The notes: generated from the sequence alone by a model not told the origin. DNA of 12,022 bases from an uncultured Oscillospiraceae bacterium (GCA_934659475.1 CAKUHX010000037.1:1-12022), one strand, 5' to 3'; positions 1-7,209 are shown, counted from the stretch's first letter. Program-made: numbers and translations.

Positions 1-202
1 CTACGGCCCCGGCATCCCCGAGGAGGAGCTGCCCTTCATCAAGCAGAAGTTCTACAAGGGCTCCTCCAAGGCCCGGGGCAGCGGCATCGGACTTGCGGTG
101 TGCGAGGAGATCGTCACCCGTCACGAGGGCACTCTGGACATCACCAACGCCCCCGGCGGCGGCTGTCTGGTGACCATCCGGCTGCCTCTGGAAGAGGGAT
201 AG
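1..202 (+). CDS. Sensor histidine kinase, C-terminal ATPase end (partial)
   Basis: Reading from base 2, 66 codons run to a TAG at 200-202; the start lies left of the window. The fragment is the end of a GHKL/HATPase_c domain, which binds ATP and phosphorylates the kinase's own histidine in a two-component system. Visible motifs are YGPGIP (the end of the G1 box, normally DxGxGI), then FIKQKFYKGSS (the F-box region), then GSGIGLAVCEEIV (the G2 box and following helix). The end, with GG followed by VTIRLP, is the usual last strand of the fold. The sensor and histidine-containing domains are not visible, so the stimulus and partner regulator cannot be named. About 75 bp separate it from the next gene, which appears to have its own promoter. 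Family assignment is firm; any specific name would be a guess. Confidence 0.9.
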   Translation, partial: YGPGIPEEELPFIKQKFYKGSSKARGSGIGLAVCEEIVTRHEGTLDITNAPGGGCLVTIRLPLEEG

Positions 203-222
203 AACAAAAGTTTGAATTTCTG

Positions 223-251
223 TTGCGTTCTGCGGCAGATGCTGATAAAAT
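223..251 (+). promoter_or_regulatory. Candidate sigma-A promoter for the YqhQ-family gene
   Basis: TTGCGT at 223-228 is followed after exactly 17 bases by TAAAAT at 246-251, a five-of-six match to the -10 consensus. TGA directly before it (243-245) gives an extended -10 TGn element. The predicted start near 257-259 leaves only a short leader before the AAGGAG ribosome binding site at 262-267. The stretch is AT-rich compared with its surroundings. The -35 matches only three of six bases, so the call rests on the -10, its extension and the spacing. Confidence 0.5.
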
Positions 252-278
252 AGAGCAAAATAAGGAGACCCATTTTCT

Positions 279-1250
279 ATGGAAGAAAAAAAGTGCCCCG
301 CGGGGGGCTTTAAGACCATGTGCGGCGGTCAGGCCCTGATCGAGGGCATCCTGATGCGCGGCCCCAAGAAGCAGTCCATCGTCATCCGCCGCCCGGACGG
401 AGGGCTGGAGATCCGGGAGAAGGAGCTGAAGCTCATAAAGGACCGCTACCCCATTCTGGGCTGGCCCCTGATCCGGGGGGTGGTCACCTTTCTGGACTCC
501 ATGGTCGAGGGCGTCAAGGCACTGATGTTCTCCGCCGAGTTCTACCCCGAGGACGGGGAAGAGCCGGAGGAGCCCTCAAAATTCGAGCAGTGGCTGGACG
601 AGCATCTGGGCAGCGAGAAGGCGGCGGCCTTCTTCACCACGGTGGCGGTGGTGATCGGCATCGCCATGTCCATCGGCCTGTTTTTCCTGCTGCCTACCCT
701 GCTGGGCACGGCGGTGGTGCTGTTCACCGACTCCATGGTGGTGCGCAACGTGGCGGAGAGCCTGCTGAAAATGGCGATCTTCGTGGGCTATCTGGCCCTG
801 TGCTCCAGAATGAAGGACATCCGCCGGGTGTTCTCCTACCACGGGGCGGAGCATAAGACCATCTTCTGCTACGAGGCCGGCCTGCCCCTGACGGTGGAGA
901 ATGTGCGCATCCAGCCCCGGCACCACCCCCGCTGCGGCACCAGCTTCCTGTTCGTGGTGATCTTCATCTCCATCCTGGTGTCCTCCGTCGTGTTCGGCAT
1001 TTGGCCCGTGACCAACCCCTTGCTGCGTTTTGGAGCCCATCTGCTCATGCTGCCCATCATCGTGGGGGTCAGCTATGAGTTCAACCGCTGGGCCGGGCGG
1101 AGCGACTGCCGGCTCAGCCGGATCCTGCGGGCCCCCGGCCTGTGGATGCAGAACTTCACCACCTTCGAACCGGACGACTCCATGATCGAGGTGGGCATCA
1201 AGGCCCTGGAGCTGGTCCTGCCGGAGAACAAGGGCGAGGATGAGTGGTGA
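279..1250 (+). CDS. yqhQ: YqhQ-family (DUF1385) multi-pass membrane protein
   Basis: A 323-residue protein of the DUF1385 family, close in length to Bacillus subtilis YqhQ (about 318 residues as recalled). The ATG at 279 follows AAGGAG at 262-267. The family hallmark CGGQALIEGILMRGP lies near residues 15-29. Hydrophobic segments fall at about 118-143, 157-175, 222-243 and 252-268. Two conserved polar motifs, YHGAEHK (187-193) and HPRCGTSF (216-223), border the membrane segments; their His, Glu and Cys residues look like a metal or catalytic site, but this is inference. An acidic linker (about 90-110) precedes the first membrane segment. Biochemical function is not established. The gene often sits beside prmC and prfA in Clostridia; here prmC follows after a 236-bp gap, and prfA is not in the window. 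Confidence 0.88.
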   Translation: MEEKKCPAGGFKTMCGGQALIEGILMRGPKKQSIVIRRPDGGLEIREKELKLIKDRYPILGWPLIRGVVTFLDSMVEGVKALMFSAEFYPEDGEEPEEPSKFEQWLDEHLGSEKAAAFFTTVAVVIGIAMSIGLFFLLPTLLGTAVVLFTDSMVVRNVAESLLKMAIFVGYLALCSRMKDIRRVFSYHGAEHKTIFCYEAGLPLTVENVRIQPRHHPRCGTSFLFVVIFISILVSSVVFGIWPVTNPLLRFGAHLLMLPIIVGVSYEFNRWAGRSDCRLSRILRAPGLWMQNFTTFEPDDSMIEVGIKALELVLPENKGEDEW

Positions 1251-1282
1251 CGTCGCGGCAAGCTGCGCACCTTTCGATTACG

Positions 1283-1412
1283 GAAAACTCGAGCAGAAAA
1301 CGTCATTCCGAGGCAGTGATCGATGTCACTGTCGTGGGGATCCGTAAAAAACAACAGAAGAAAGCGGATTGCCGCGCCAGTTTGCGAACTGGCTCGCAAT
1401 GACAGAGTTTTC
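1283..1412. repeat. MITE-like imperfect inverted-repeat element
   Basis: Most of the 236-bp gap between the YqhQ-family gene and prmC is an imperfect palindrome about 130 bp long. The outer ends are GAAAACTC (1283-1290) and its complement GAGTTTTC (1405-1412). Inside, GTCATTCCGAGGCAGT (1302-1317) on the left matches GTCATTGCGAGCCAGT read on the complement strand from 1402 down to about 1387, with two mismatches. Each arm has its own small hairpin: CAGTGA/TCACTG on the left (1314-1319, 1326-1331) and CCAGTT/AACTGG on the right (1377-1382, 1387-1392). GGGATCCG on the left pairs imperfectly with CGGATTGCC on the right. No coding capacity is seen. From memory, GTCATTGCGAG-type dispersed repeats are common in Firmicutes and other bacterial genomes; copy number here is unknown. 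Confidence 0.65.
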
Positions 1413-1486
1413 GACTTAACGGCATTGCGTGGAGCGCCCGGGAACTGCCCGGACATACATACATCAAAACGAACGAAGGTGAACCT

Positions 1487-2350
1487 ATGGCCACCACCTA
1501 CAACAATCTGTTTCTGGATACCCGCGCCCGGCTGAAGAAGGCCGGGGTAGAGCAGGCCCAGCTGGAGGCCCGGGAGCTGGTGTGCTACGCCGCCGACAAG
1601 AGCCGGGAGCAGCTGTACCGGGACATGTCCCTGTACGTCTCCGGCGAGCTGGAGCGTCGGGTGGACGACCTGGTGCGCCGCCGCCTGGCGGGGGAGCCGG
1701 TGGCCTACATCATCGGGGAGTGGGAGTTCTACGGCCTGCCCCTGGATATTTCCCGGGACGTGCTGATCCCCAGGGCGGACACGGAGCTGCTGGCGGAGCG
1801 GGCCATCCTCTATGCCCGAAAGGCGGGGGAGGAGGCCCGGGTGCTGGACCTGTGCGCCGGCAGCGGCTGCATCGGCTTGGCAGTGGCGGCCAATGTGCCC
1901 AGCTGCCGGGTGGTGCTGGGAGAGCTGGACGAGGGGGCCCTGCGGGTGTGCAAGCAGAACGTGCGCCGCAACGGGCTGAACGCCCGGGTCACCTGCCTGT
2001 CGGTGGACGCCCTGGAGCAGCCCAGCCCCAGCCTGTGGGATTTTGACGTGATCGTGTGCAACCCCCCCTATATCCCCACCGGGGACATCGGGGGGCTGGA
2101 TGTATCCGTAAAGGACTACGAGCCCCACAAGGCTCTGGACGGCGGGGCGGACGGTCTGGACTTCTACCGGGCCATCGCCCCCAAGTGGAAGTCCGCCCTG
2201 CGCCTGGGGGGCGCCCTGCTGTTCGAGGTGGGGATCCACCAGGCCCCGGATGTGGAGAGCATCCTGGCGGGGAGCGGCTATGAGAACATCCAGACCACCG
2301 CCGACCCCGCCGGGATCTGGCGGGTGGTAGAAGGGACCGCCAATAATTAA
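1487..2350 (+). CDS. prmC: Peptide chain release factor N5-glutamine methyltransferase
   Basis: A 287-residue SAM-dependent methyltransferase. It methylates the glutamine of the GGQ motif in release factors RF1 and RF2, which improves translation termination in the cytoplasm. The N-terminal helical domain that contacts the release factor spans about residues 1-90, ending near PRADTE (95-100). The SAM-binding loop DLCAGSGCIGLA is at 121-132. The catalytic NPPY motif is at 192-195, followed by the family-typical EPHKALDGG (212-220). Length fits the family (E. coli about 277). The ATG at 1487 follows GAAGGTGA at 1475-1482. prfA, its usual neighbour, is absent on both sides; a repeat element lies upstream and recA follows 95-104 bp downstream. 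Family recognition is strong because the N-terminal domain and the NPPY context both fit PrmC rather than RlmG/RsmC-type enzymes. Confidence 0.95.
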   Translation: MATTYNNLFLDTRARLKKAGVEQAQLEARELVCYAADKSREQLYRDMSLYVSGELERRVDDLVRRRLAGEPVAYIIGEWEFYGLPLDISRDVLIPRADTELLAERAILYARKAGEEARVLDLCAGSGCIGLAVAANVPSCRVVLGELDEGALRVCKQNVRRNGLNARVTCLSVDALEQPSPSLWDFDVIVCNPPYIPTGDIGGLDVSVKDYEPHKALDGGADGLDFYRAIAPKWKSALRLGGALLFEVGIHQAPDVESILAGSGYENIQTTADPAGIWRVVEGTANN

Positions 2351-2397
2351 AAGTCCGGTCTATGGGACAGCCCGTCCGGTAGGATCGGGGATATAGA

Positions 2398-2448
2398 ATG
2401 ACATCAGAACAAACCAAAAAGCCGGACAAGTCCGGCGGGAAAGGATGA
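2398..2448 (+). other. Possible 16-codon leader ORF upstream of recA
   Basis: An ATG at 2398 opens a reading frame that encodes [16 protein letters not shown] and stops with TGA at 2446-2448. That stop overlaps the in-frame recA ATG at 2445 as ATGA, the classic arrangement for translational coupling. A weak GGGG (2387-2390) lies 7 nt before the start. The frame runs through the hairpin at 2421-2436, so ribosomes translating it would open that structure and expose the recA ribosome binding site. The ORF is very short and such overlaps arise by chance, so confidence is low. Confidence 0.2.
2421..2444 (+). promoter_or_regulatory. Hairpin abutting the recA ribosome binding site
   Basis: GCCGGAC (2421-2427) and GTCCGGC (2430-2436) form a perfect 7-bp stem around AA. 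The ribosome binding site GGGAAAGG (2437-2444) begins at the very next base. Further GTCCGG copies at 2353-2358 and 2374-2379 could pair instead with CCGGAC at 2422-2427, so alternative folds are possible. The placement suggests translational control of recA. No LexA-type operator is evident in this leader. The structure is directly visible; its function is inferred. Confidence 0.4.
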
Positions 2449-2453
2449 ACGAT

Positions 2454-3563
2454 ATGGCCACGAAGAAGCCCGCGGTGGAGTCTGCCGCCCCCGCGTCTGA
2501 CAAGAAGAAAGCACTGGAGACCTGCATGGCCCAGATCGAGCGGGCCTATGGCAAGGGTTCCATCATGCGCCTGGGGGAGAACACCGGCATCGTGGTGGAG
2601 TCCATCCCTACAGGCTCTCTGTCTCTGGACATCGCCCTGGGGATCGGGGGCGTGCCCAAGGGGCGCATCATCGAGATCTACGGCCCCGAGTCCTCCGGTA
2701 AGACCACTCTGGCCCTGCACATCGTGGCCGAGGCCCAGAAGCGGGGGGGCGAGGTGGCCTTCATCGATGCCGAGCACGCCCTGGACCCCACCTATGCCCG
2801 GGCCCTGGGGGTGGACATCGACTCCATGCTGATCTCCCAGCCGGACACCGGCGAGCAGGGCCTTGAGATCTGTGAGGCCCTGGTGCGCTCCGGCGCCATC
2901 GACGTGGTGGTGGTGGACTCCGTGGCCGCCCTGACTCCCCGCGCGGAGATCGAGGGCGACATGGGCGACAGCCATGTGGGCCTGCTGGCCCGGCTGATGA
3001 GCCAGGCCCTGCGGAAGCTGGCCGGCTCCATCGCCAAGACCAACTGCATCGTCATCTTCATCAACCAGCTGCGGGAAAAGGTGGGCGTCATGTACGGCAA
3101 CCCCGAGGTGACCACCGGCGGCCGGGCGCTGAAGTTCTACTCCTCCGTGCGCATCGATGTGCGCCGGATCGAGGCCATCAAGAACGGCTCCGAGATCGTG
3201 GGCAACCGCACCCGGGCCAAGATCGTGAAGAACAAGGTGGCTCCCCCCTTCCGGGAGGCGGAGTTCGAGATCATCTACGGCGAGGGCATCTCCAAATGGG
3301 GCGAGCTGGTGGATCTGGCCGCCAAGCTGGACATCATCCAGAAGTCCGGCTCCTGGTACTCCATGGGCGAGCTGCGCCTGGCCCAGGGCCGTGAGGCGGT
3401 GAAGCAGTACTTCAAGGACGACCCGGAACTGGCCCAGCAGGTCGAGGAACAGGTTCGGGCCAACGCCTACAAGCTGATGAGCAAGCAGTCCCAGGCGGCG
3501 GCCAAGGCCGCCGGCCGGGCGGTGGATGTGTCCGCCGACGACTTCGGAGACGACGAGGGCTAA
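2454..3563 (+). CDS. recA: Recombinase RecA
   Basis: RecA polymerises on single-stranded DNA, drives ATP-dependent strand exchange in recombinational repair and activates LexA autocleavage. With the start at 2454 it has 369 residues. Walker A GPESSGKT is at 77-84, Walker B VVVVDS at 151-156, and the DNA-binding loop region [21 protein letters not shown] at about 203-223. The C-terminus ends in the acidic tail ADDFGDDEG, which modulates DNA binding. I choose ATG 2454 because GGGAAAGG (2437-2444) lies 9 nt before it. An in-frame ATG at 2445 touches that site directly, so it would work only through coupling to the short upstream ORF; it would add three residues. recX follows 3 nt after the stop. 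Identity is certain; the exact start is not. Confidence 0.98.
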   Translation: MATKKPAVESAAPASDKKKALETCMAQIERAYGKGSIMRLGENTGIVVESIPTGSLSLDIALGIGGVPKGRIIEIYGPESSGKTTLALHIVAEAQKRGGEVAFIDAEHALDPTYARALGVDIDSMLISQPDTGEQGLEICEALVRSGAIDVVVVDSVAALTPRAEIEGDMGDSHVGLLARLMSQALRKLAGSIAKTNCIVIFINQLREKVGVMYGNPEVTTGGRALKFYSSVRIDVRRIEAIKNGSEIVGNRTRAKIVKNKVAPPFREAEFEIIYGEGISKWGELVDLAAKLDIIQKSGSWYSMGELRLAQGREAVKQYFKDDPELAQQVEEQVRANAYKLMSKQSQAAAKAAGRAVDVSADDFGDDEG

Positions 3564-3566
3564 GCC

Positions 3567-4190
3567 GTGGTCATCCGGGAGCTGAAGCCCTCTCAGCGGG
3601 TGCAGGGCCGATGGCTGGTCGCCCTGGAGGACGGCTCCATCCTGCGGGTGGGCGAGGGGCAGGTCATCGACTTTGCCCTGTACGCCGGGAAGGAGCTGAC
3701 GGCGGAGGAGACCGACAGTCTGCTGTCCGCCGCCGGGCGGGAGCAGCGCAGGGCCAAGGCCCTGGAGCTGCTCAGCCGCAAGCCCCAGTCACGCCGGGAG
3801 CTGGAAAAGAAGCTGGCGGAGTGGGGGGCGGAGGAGGACGAGACCGCCGCCGTCTGTGACCGCATGGAGCAGTTGGGCTACCTCAACGACGCCGAATACG
3901 CCGCCCGGGTGGTGCGCCACTACAGCGCCAAGGGCTTTGGAGAGCGGAAGCTCCGAGACGAGCTGTACCGCCGGGGGGTGCCCCGGGACCTGTGGACGGA
4001 CGCGCTGGAGCAGGCCGAGGACCCCTCTGGGGCCATCGATGCCTTTGTGGCGAAGAAGCTGGCGGGGAAAACGCCGGACCGCCAGGAACTGAAGAAGATC
4101 TCCGACGCTCTGGCCCGCCGGGGCTACCGCTGGCCGGACATCAGCGACGCCCTGCGCCGGTACGGGGCTGAGACCGGGGAGGAGTATTGA
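3567..4190 (+). CDS. recX: RecA regulatory protein RecX
   Basis: A 207-residue, charged, all-helical protein. RecX binds in the groove of the RecA filament and limits its extension and ATPase activity. The start is GTG at 3567, only 3 nt after the recA stop, with GAGG (3555-3558) lying inside the recA coding end; this predicts translational coupling. After an N-terminal extension of about 60 residues come the repeated three-helix modules. Recognisable parts are ALELLSRKPQSRRELEKKL (65-83), LGYLNDAEYAARVV (103-116), GERKLRDELYRRGV (125-138) and the final ISDALARRGYRWPDISDALR (178-197). Length lies between the short proteobacterial form (about 166) and the longer Bacillus form (about 264). The stop overlaps no real downstream start; rimO begins 35 nt later. 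Position directly after recA supports the call. Confidence 0.93.
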   Translation: MVIRELKPSQRVQGRWLVALEDGSILRVGEGQVIDFALYAGKELTAEETDSLLSAAGREQRRAKALELLSRKPQSRRELEKKLAEWGAEEDETAAVCDRMEQLGYLNDAEYAARVVRHYSAKGFGERKLRDELYRRGVPRDLWTDALEQAEDPSGAIDAFVAKKLAGKTPDRQELKKISDALARRGYRWPDISDALRRYGAETGEEY

Positions 4191-4225
4191 CCCCGGCAGA
4201 AACTATAAAAACAGGAGCGATAGCA

Positions 4226-5551
4226 ATGCCTTACAAGATCGCCTTTGTCTCTCTGGGCTGCGCCAAGAATCTGGTGAACACCGAGCAGATGATGGCCCTG
4301 TGCCGCAAGGCGGGACATACCGTCACCGGCGACCCCGAGGGGGCCGACGTGGCCGTTCTGAACACCTGCGGCTTTATCGAGTCGGCCAAGAGCGAGGCCA
4401 TCGAGAACATTCTGGAACTGGCCCAGCTGAAGGAGCAGGGGAAGCTGAAGAAGCTGCTGGTCACCGGATGCCTGACCCAGCGGTACGCCAACGAGATCCG
4501 GCAGGAACTGCCTGAGGTGGACGGCATGATGGGCACCGGCAGCTACACCGAGGTGGTCTCCGCTGTGGAGGAGCTGATGGCCGGGAGGAAGGCGGAGCAC
4601 TTCGCCGGCATCAACACCACCTACGAGGACGGGGAGCGCTTGGTGACCACCCCCTCCTACACCGCCTATCTGAAGATCGCCGAGGGATGCAGCAACGGCT
4701 GCGCCTTCTGTATCATCCCCAAGCTGCGGGGCCGCTACCGCAGCCGCACCATGGGCGCGGTGCTGAAGGAGGCCCGGGAGCTGGCGGACAGCGGCGTGAG
4801 GGAACTGATCGTCATCGCCCAGGACATCACCCGCTACGGCCTGGACCTGAAGGACGGCACCACTCTGGCCGGACTGCTGCGGGAGCTGTGCAGGATGGAC
4901 TTCCACTGGATCCGCCTGCACTACCTGTACCCCGAGGTCATCACCGATGAGCTCATCGACGTCATGGCCCATGAGCCCAAGATCCTCCACTACCTGGACA
5001 TCCCCATCCAGCACGCCAACGACGGCATCCTGAAGGCTATGCGGCGGCACACCAGCCGGAAGGAGATCGAGGTGCTGTTTGACAAGCTGCGCGCCGCCAT
5101 GCCCGACCTGGTGATCCGAACCTCTCTGATCTGCGGCCTGCCCGGCGAGGGGGAGGCGGAGTTTGAGGAGCTGTGCGGCTTCCTGCGGCAGCAGAAGCTC
5201 CAGCGGGCGGGGGTGTTCCAGTTCTCCCCGGAGGAGGGCACCCTGGCCCAGCGGATGGACGGCCAGATCGCCCCAGAGACTGCCGCCCGCCGGGTGGAGT
5301 TGGTGGTGGATCTCCAGTCCCGGATCATGGACGCCTATAACGAGCAGCGCCTGGGCACGGTGATGGAGGTCCTGTGTGAGGGCTTCGACAGCGAACAGGG
5401 CTGTTTTGTGGGCCGGACCTATGCCGACTCCATCGACATCGACGGCCATGTGTATTTCACCGCTGCCGGGCCGGTCCCCGCGGGGGAGTTTGTCAACGTG
5501 CGCATCACCGGGACCCAGGACGGCGACCTGACCGGCGAGATCGAAGAATAA
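4226..5551 (+). CDS. rimO: Ribosomal protein uS12 methylthiotransferase RimO
   Basis: A radical-SAM methylthiotransferase that adds a methylthio group to the conserved aspartate of ribosomal protein S12. It has 441 residues, usual for the family. The UPF0004 domain carries the first [4Fe-4S] cluster cysteines at C12 (GCAKN), C48 (NTCGF) and C82 (TGCLTQRY). The radical SAM cluster motif GCSNGCAFC gives C155, C159 and C162. A C-terminal TRAM domain of about 65 residues follows, from roughly 375. The start at 4226 is chosen because CAGGAG (4212-4217) lies 8 nt upstream and the protein then begins MPYKIAFVSLGCAKN, as in the family. A TTG at 4187 in the same frame would add 13 unlikely residues and overlaps the recX stop. 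The shared UPF0004/TRAM layout also occurs in MiaB, but the N-terminal signature SLGCAKNLVNTE favours RimO. Confidence 0.95.
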   Translation: MPYKIAFVSLGCAKNLVNTEQMMALCRKAGHTVTGDPEGADVAVLNTCGFIESAKSEAIENILELAQLKEQGKLKKLLVTGCLTQRYANEIRQELPEVDGMMGTGSYTEVVSAVEELMAGRKAEHFAGINTTYEDGERLVTTPSYTAYLKIAEGCSNGCAFCIIPKLRGRYRSRTMGAVLKEARELADSGVRELIVIAQDITRYGLDLKDGTTLAGLLRELCRMDFHWIRLHYLYPEVITDELIDVMAHEPKILHYLDIPIQHANDGILKAMRRHTSRKEIEVLFDKLRAAMPDLVIRTSLICGLPGEGEAEFEELCGFLRQQKLQRAGVFQFSPEEGTLAQRMDGQIAPETAARRVELVVDLQSRIMDAYNEQRLGTVMEVLCEGFDSEQGCFVGRTYADSIDIDGHVYFTAAGPVPAGEFVNVRITGTQDGDLTGEIEE

Positions 5552-5566
5552 GAGAGGTGCTTTCCC

Positions 5567-6091
5567 ATGAATACCGCCAATAAGCTCACCCTTCTGCGGG
5601 TGGTGATGATCCCTGCCTTTTTGCTGGTGCTGTATCTGGACTTTCCCGGGGCCAACTACGCGGCGCTGGTGATCTTCGCTCTGGCCAGCATCACCGACAC
5701 CCTGGACGGCTATATCGCCCGGCACTACGACCAGATCACCGATCTTGGCAAGTTTATGGACCCTCTGGCGGACAAATGCCTGGTGATGGCGGCCATGCTG
5801 TGGTTCGTAGAGGTGGGCCAGATGCCCGCCTGGGCCGTGCTGGTGGTGGTCGTGCGGGAGTTTGCTGTGTCCGGCCTGCGGATGATCGCTGCGGACAAAG
5901 GCCGTGTCATTGCCGCCGGGTGGTCGGGCAAGGTAAAGACCGCCTCTACCATGGTGTGTATCGTGCTGATGCTGCTGCCCATCCCCAAGGGGCTGAACGC
6001 CATCTGTGTGGCGGTGATCGTGCTGACCACCCTGTATTCCGGCGTGGAGTATTTTATGAAGAACCTGGATGTGCTGGCCGATGTGAAATGA
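5567..6091 (+). CDS. pgsA: CDP-diacylglycerol-glycerol-3-phosphate 3-phosphatidyltransferase
   Basis: An integral membrane enzyme of 174 residues that makes phosphatidylglycerophosphate from CDP-diacylglycerol and glycerol-3-phosphate, the first committed step to phosphatidylglycerol and cardiolipin. The CDP-alcohol phosphotransferase signature is complete: D44, D47, G48, A51, R52, G61, D65 and D69 in the spacing DxxDGxxARx8Gx3Dx3D. These aspartates bind two metal ions and the CDP group. Hydrophobic segments lie near 10-25, 30-43, 72-84, 88-105, 125-140 and 144-160. The start ATG 5567 follows AGAGAGG (5551-5557), which begins right at the rimO stop, so the two are co-transcribed. A strong terminator follows 14 nt after the stop and ends the housekeeping run. 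The N-terminal NKLTLLRVVMIPAF is typical of PgsA rather than other family members. Confidence 0.95.
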   Translation: MNTANKLTLLRVVMIPAFLLVLYLDFPGANYAALVIFALASITDTLDGYIARHYDQITDLGKFMDPLADKCLVMAAMLWFVEVGQMPAWAVLVVVVREFAVSGLRMIAADKGRVIAAGWSGKVKTASTMVCIVLMLLPIPKGLNAICVAVIVLTTLYSGVEYFMKNLDVLADVK

Positions 6092-6105
6092 CCGGCAATG
6101 ACCGA

Positions 6106-6149
6106 CAGCAGGGCCTGTACCCTATAGGGTACAGGCCCTGCTGCTTTTT
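6106..6149 (+). terminator. Intrinsic terminator after pgsA
   Basis: A perfect 17-bp stem joins 6106-6122 to 6127-6143, with TATA between the arms. It is followed after one C by TTTTT (6145-6149). Because TATA is itself palindromic, the whole 38 bp reads the same on both strands. The T-run is on the plus side only, so it should stop transcripts from pgsA; readthrough of the convergent araC gene would not meet a matching tract. The remaining bases to 6278 show no gene and no clear terminator for araC. Confidence 0.95.
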
Positions 6150-6278
6150 AACGCATGTATGCCGTATCTTAACAAAATGGGAATGGGAAAAGCTGGAGAA
6201 AAACAAGAAACTGGCCTGAAAAAGGGGAAGGGGCGGCGGAGATGCTCCGGTCCGGGGGTGGAGACAGCGGAAGGGCGA

Positions 6279-7121
6279 TCAGGTCACGATATTGTCTTTC
6301 AACAATACCTGGTCGCTGCGCTGATACTCCTTGGCGTACCGCCCAGGGGAGGTGCCGGTGAGGTGGCCGAAGGTACGGATGAAGTGGGAGTTGTCGGAGA
6401 AACCGGACATCTCGCCCGCCTGCTGCACGCTGACGCCCTGCTGCAGCAGCTGCCGGGCCATGAGCACCCGGCTGTAGATGATATACTCCATGACGGAGAA
6501 GCCGGTGGCCGATTTGAAGATGCGGCACAGGTAGTGCTTGCTGATGAAGAACTCCCCGGCGATCTGATCCAGGGTGAGTGGCTCGGACAGGCGGGCGCGG
6601 ATGTAATCTAGGATGGGGGACACCCGCATAAAATCCTTGTTCTGAATGGCCTCCCCTGCACTGGAGGCGTGGAGCGCCGGGGCGACCCACAGCAGCAGCT
6701 CCAGCAGGGCGGTGATCTGCCGGATGTCGCTGCCGAAGGAGCCGTCGTCCTTGTTGCGCTCCAGAGCCTGGAACAGCTCCACCAGATGGGTCATCTGCTC
6801 GTTGCTCAGAGGTGCGCGGAGGAAGGAGCTCTGGGCCAGCCGGGTAAAGTCGGTCTGGGGGGTGGACAGTTCCGCCAGGGCGCGCCGGCCGATGTGCAGC
6901 ACATACCGGGCGTGGAAGCCGGTGGTGATGGTGCGGTGCAGGGTGTTCTCTCCGATGAGGTACAGGGTGCCCCGGCGCAGGGGGTAGATCTGGTCGTTGA
7001 CGAAGATGTTGCCGGGGCTGACCAGGGGCAGCATCAGCTCCACATAGTTGTGAAAGTGCAGCCGGCTCATGTTCCAGGTCTCGTTGTGGTTGAGCTGAAG
7101 ATGGAATTCCACGTTGTTCAT
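6279..7121 (-). CDS. AraC-family transcriptional regulator with cupin-type sensor domain
   Basis: A 280-residue regulator read on the minus strand. The N-terminal half (about 1-150) looks like a cupin ligand-binding domain: LHFHNYVELMLPL near 21-33 is the usual His-rich start, and the segment around PLRRGTLYLIGENTLH (47-62) forms the next strands. The C-terminal 100 residues hold the paired helix-turn-helix motifs. The first includes LTLDQIAGEFFISKHYLCRIFK (about 182-203). The second is SVQQAGEMSGFSDNSHFIRTF (231-251), followed by the family signature TGTSPGRYAKEY. The ATG at 7119-7121 has the complement of CCTCCT (7129-7134) as its ribosome binding site, 7 nt away. It is divergent from gctA with a 256-bp shared upstream region, so it probably controls the glutamate operon, itself, or both. 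The effector is unknown; glutamate, 2-oxoglutarate and glutaconate are guesses only. Confidence 0.92.
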   Translation of the reverse strand: MNNVEFHLQLNHNETWNMSRLHFHNYVELMLPLVSPGNIFVNDQIYPLRRGTLYLIGENTLHRTITTGFHARYVLHIGRRALAELSTPQTDFTRLAQSSFLRAPLSNEQMTHLVELFQALERNKDDGSFGSDIRQITALLELLLWVAPALHASSAGEAIQNKDFMRVSPILDYIRARLSEPLTLDQIAGEFFISKHYLCRIFKSATGFSVMEYIIYSRVLMARQLLQQGVSVQQAGEMSGFSDNSHFIRTFGHLTGTSPGRYAKEYQRSDQVLLKDNIVT

Positions 7122-7209
7122 AGAGAGCCCTCCTGCCGCCGCGTCCGCAGAAGAACGGCGGTATTAGAAAAAACCTATGGGTAAGGGGCGTAAAAGCCGC
7201 GCTTCGCCT

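Noticed and set aside
100..339. A 79-codon plus-strand frame across the kinase end and the gap
   Set aside because: It overlaps the histidine kinase end and the YqhQ start in another frame, has an Arg/His-rich artefact-like product and crosses the probable promoter.
1302..1403. CRISPR-like repeats in the gap before prmC
   Set aside because: There are only two inverted, not direct, repeat arms, with no regular spacer units and no cas genes nearby.
4187..4225. TTG start extending RimO upstream
   Set aside because: It overlaps the recX stop and adds 13 residues not seen in the family; ATG 4226 has a good ribosome binding site.
4124..5725. A 533-codon open frame on the minus strand opposite rimO
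   Set aside because: It is the antisense shadow of rimO and parts of recX and pgsA, with His/Gln/Leu-rich low-complexity product and no family features.
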